Part shown: positions 62,517 through 64,000 of the stretch, in pieces
Numbering within the stretch: position 1 is the stretch's first letter
How the letters are laid out: every line of letters starts with the position of its first letter
Assembly: GCA_016169945.1 (NCBI GenBank)
Contig: JADLSH010000052.1
Coordinates: 124,001 to 188,000, forward strand
Direction of reading: 5' to 3'
DNA length: 64,000 nt
Source: Trachythela sp. YZ-2020
Lineage: Eukaryota > Cnidaria > Anthozoa > Malacalcyonacea > Clavulariidae
Translations under genes and position numbers: made by a program
Notes under the pieces: generated by a model
Told to the model about the DNA's origin: nothing
What the model saw: the letters and a program-made list of their open reading frames with translations, nothing else
Databases searched by the model: none

Positions 62517-64000
62517 CTGGCGACGAGGATCGAGAAAAAACGAAGCTAAGAGGACTGGGAAAGTAATTCGGTATAAATAAACAAATAAATACGAAGAATT
62601 ACAGCCGGACCCAGAGTGTATTCAACAGTAAACGGAACTTTTAATTTACCAGGCGAGTAAACGGAAATTATTGACACTTTAAACTTACCCAGGTATTTAA
62701 TTTCGATTATTATGGCCACGAAAGTTCCAAAGCTTAAAATCCTCCCATGTGATCCACACGGAGACAGGATCCACACAAGAGAGAAGATGCCATGGCCATG
62801 AACGAGGTCATGTACAAAAACGACGGGGAGAAAGAAAAGGTAAATAATGTGAAGCAACGACACCCATTTAAAGTTTACACCAACGCGGAAGGAAGAGGAA
62901 CAAGAAAAAGCAGAGGAGAATGCCCAGCTCTAGGAAAAAATGTGATTTTTGCAAGAAAACAGGACATTTTGCCAAAGTTTGTTTTAAAAAGTTGGTAAAC
63001 AGTGTTAAAGAAAAGCCCAACCCGAGTGATACCGATGAGACCGACTGTGATGAGCAGGTAGCAAAAGGTGCGGAAATGGATCCGGGACTTCCGCGATCAA
63101 TACACTTGACAAACAACACAAACATCGTGTATGGACAAGCGACAACAGATGACCAGATTTTTAAAGTAGGGACACGCTCCGCTCTGATCAAAGCCAAAAT
63201 CAATGGTCACGAGGTAACCGGACACAGGTGCCAGAAGAGACATCATGGACGAATGACACCTACGAGTGTATGAGAAAGAGGTGGGATGAAAAGTTACCCT
63301 TTCCCCATCTTCAATTAGGTTGTTTGCGTATGGCAGGAGTCGAAGTCTTGACCTAGTTGGTCAATTTCAAGCAGTATTATGTGCCGGTGAAAAGAGCCTG
63401 GAAACTTCCATCGTCGTTACAAAGCCTCATCTTACCCACCAAGAAAGCTCTGGCTTGTCCAGTACCACGAAAAATTCCTTGTCGAACAAATCAACGAAAA
63501 GAGGGACCCTGCAAAAGTATCGCAGAAAGTCCGCCCCAACCTAAGAAGAATCTTGGAGACCCATAGCGACGTTTTCAGTCGAAATATCGGGAAAGCTGTC
63601 GGCAAACAGGTGACCATAATGACAGATGAGACGGTGACTCCAGTTGTCCAAAAGCCAAGACGTGTACCACACAACCTCGCAGAGAAAGCAGAAGCAAAGA
63701 TTGCCTTCTTGTGAAGTCAAGACATCATAGAGAAAGTACCAGACGACGAAACACGTACCTGGGTTAGTCCAACAGTCATTGCTCCAAAACCAAATTCTTA
63801 TCAGATTCGCCTATGTGTAGATATGAGGATGGCAAACAAGGCTATTCTCCGCCCATACACTCAATTACCCACGATGGAAGACGCGATCAACAAGTTTCAT
63901 GGTGAGAAGAAGTTCTCCAAATTGGACTTTACGCGAGGCGTATCAACAGTTCGAGCTCAGTGGCGTAACTACTATGGGTTCAGACCGGGCGAACCCGGGG
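62408..64000 (+). mobile_element. Second Ty3/Gypsy copy, plus strand, cut by the window edge
   Basis: The 5' LTR is 62408-62516 (TGTGGTATCC ... TTATATCA), followed by the primer-binding-like TGGCGACGAGG at 62518. Gag starts at 62712. An internal deletion removes most of gag, joining the first ~20 codons to the region before the zinc knuckles (CDFCKKTGHFAKVC at ~62937 onward). The protease region is shifted out of frame near 63220 and the RT start is recognisable at 63400-64000 with at least one stop (63712). It continues beyond the window. Confidence 0.85.

Overview
The window is metazoan nuclear DNA. It is intron-rich, AT-rich and crowded with transposons. The two host genes are spliced animal regulators, and the repeats (tRNA-derived SINEs, BEL/Pao and Ty3/Gypsy LTR elements, non-LTR fragments, many hAT-type MITEs, Polinton-related elements) suit a marine invertebrate. 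I favour a cnidarian, probably an anthozoan, but this rests on general resemblance and no search was run.

Host genes, both on the + strand. (1) The 3' half of a bHLH-PAS gene, best explained as BMAL/ARNTL: a PAS-B exon (5965-6233), probable small linker exons (14636-14676, 14768-about 14870) and a last exon (18565-18892) ending in a BMAL-like transactivation tail. The 5' half lies left of the window. (2) A complete TIF1-family gene (TRIM24/TRIM33 type), 29377-51370. It has eight coding exons with compatible phases and encodes about 918 residues: RING, two B-boxes, coiled coil, low-complexity linker, PHD finger and bromodomain. TIF1 proteins are chromatin readers; BMAL is a clock transcription factor. 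Nothing in the sequence shows that the two work together.

Mobile DNA, left to right. 1-5604: right part of a decayed Polinton/Maverick-like element in a BMAL intron. 7620-13659: BEL/Pao element with a 5-bp target duplication, in another BMAL intron. 15884-16511: hAT MITE. 20992-21367: TTAA-flanked MITE inside a second inverted repeat. 22576-25853: a 3.28-kb element with ~0.5-kb terminal inverted repeats and an exact 6-bp target duplication. It encodes an A32/FtsK-type packaging ATPase fused to a zinc finger, plus an acidic protein, and no visible integrase or polymerase; it sits inside another MITE. 31.5-40 kb (TIF1 intron 1): several MITEs and a 1.6-kb tandem duplication. 41590-45060: a non-LTR retrotransposon fragment split by a 2.8-kb foldback element. 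48222-50125: a 98-bp minisatellite. 54087-60040: a minus-strand Ty3/Gypsy element interrupted by a LINE, itself interrupted by a hAT MITE. 62408-64000: a second Gypsy copy on the + strand, cut by the window edge.

The best candidate for something undescribed is the 22576-25853 element. It has Polinton-type ends (AG...CT, 6-bp duplication) and a packaging ATPase without replication or integration genes, as expected of a satellite of a larger Polinton or virus. The element at 1-5604 shares its terminal sequence and the same zinc-finger module.
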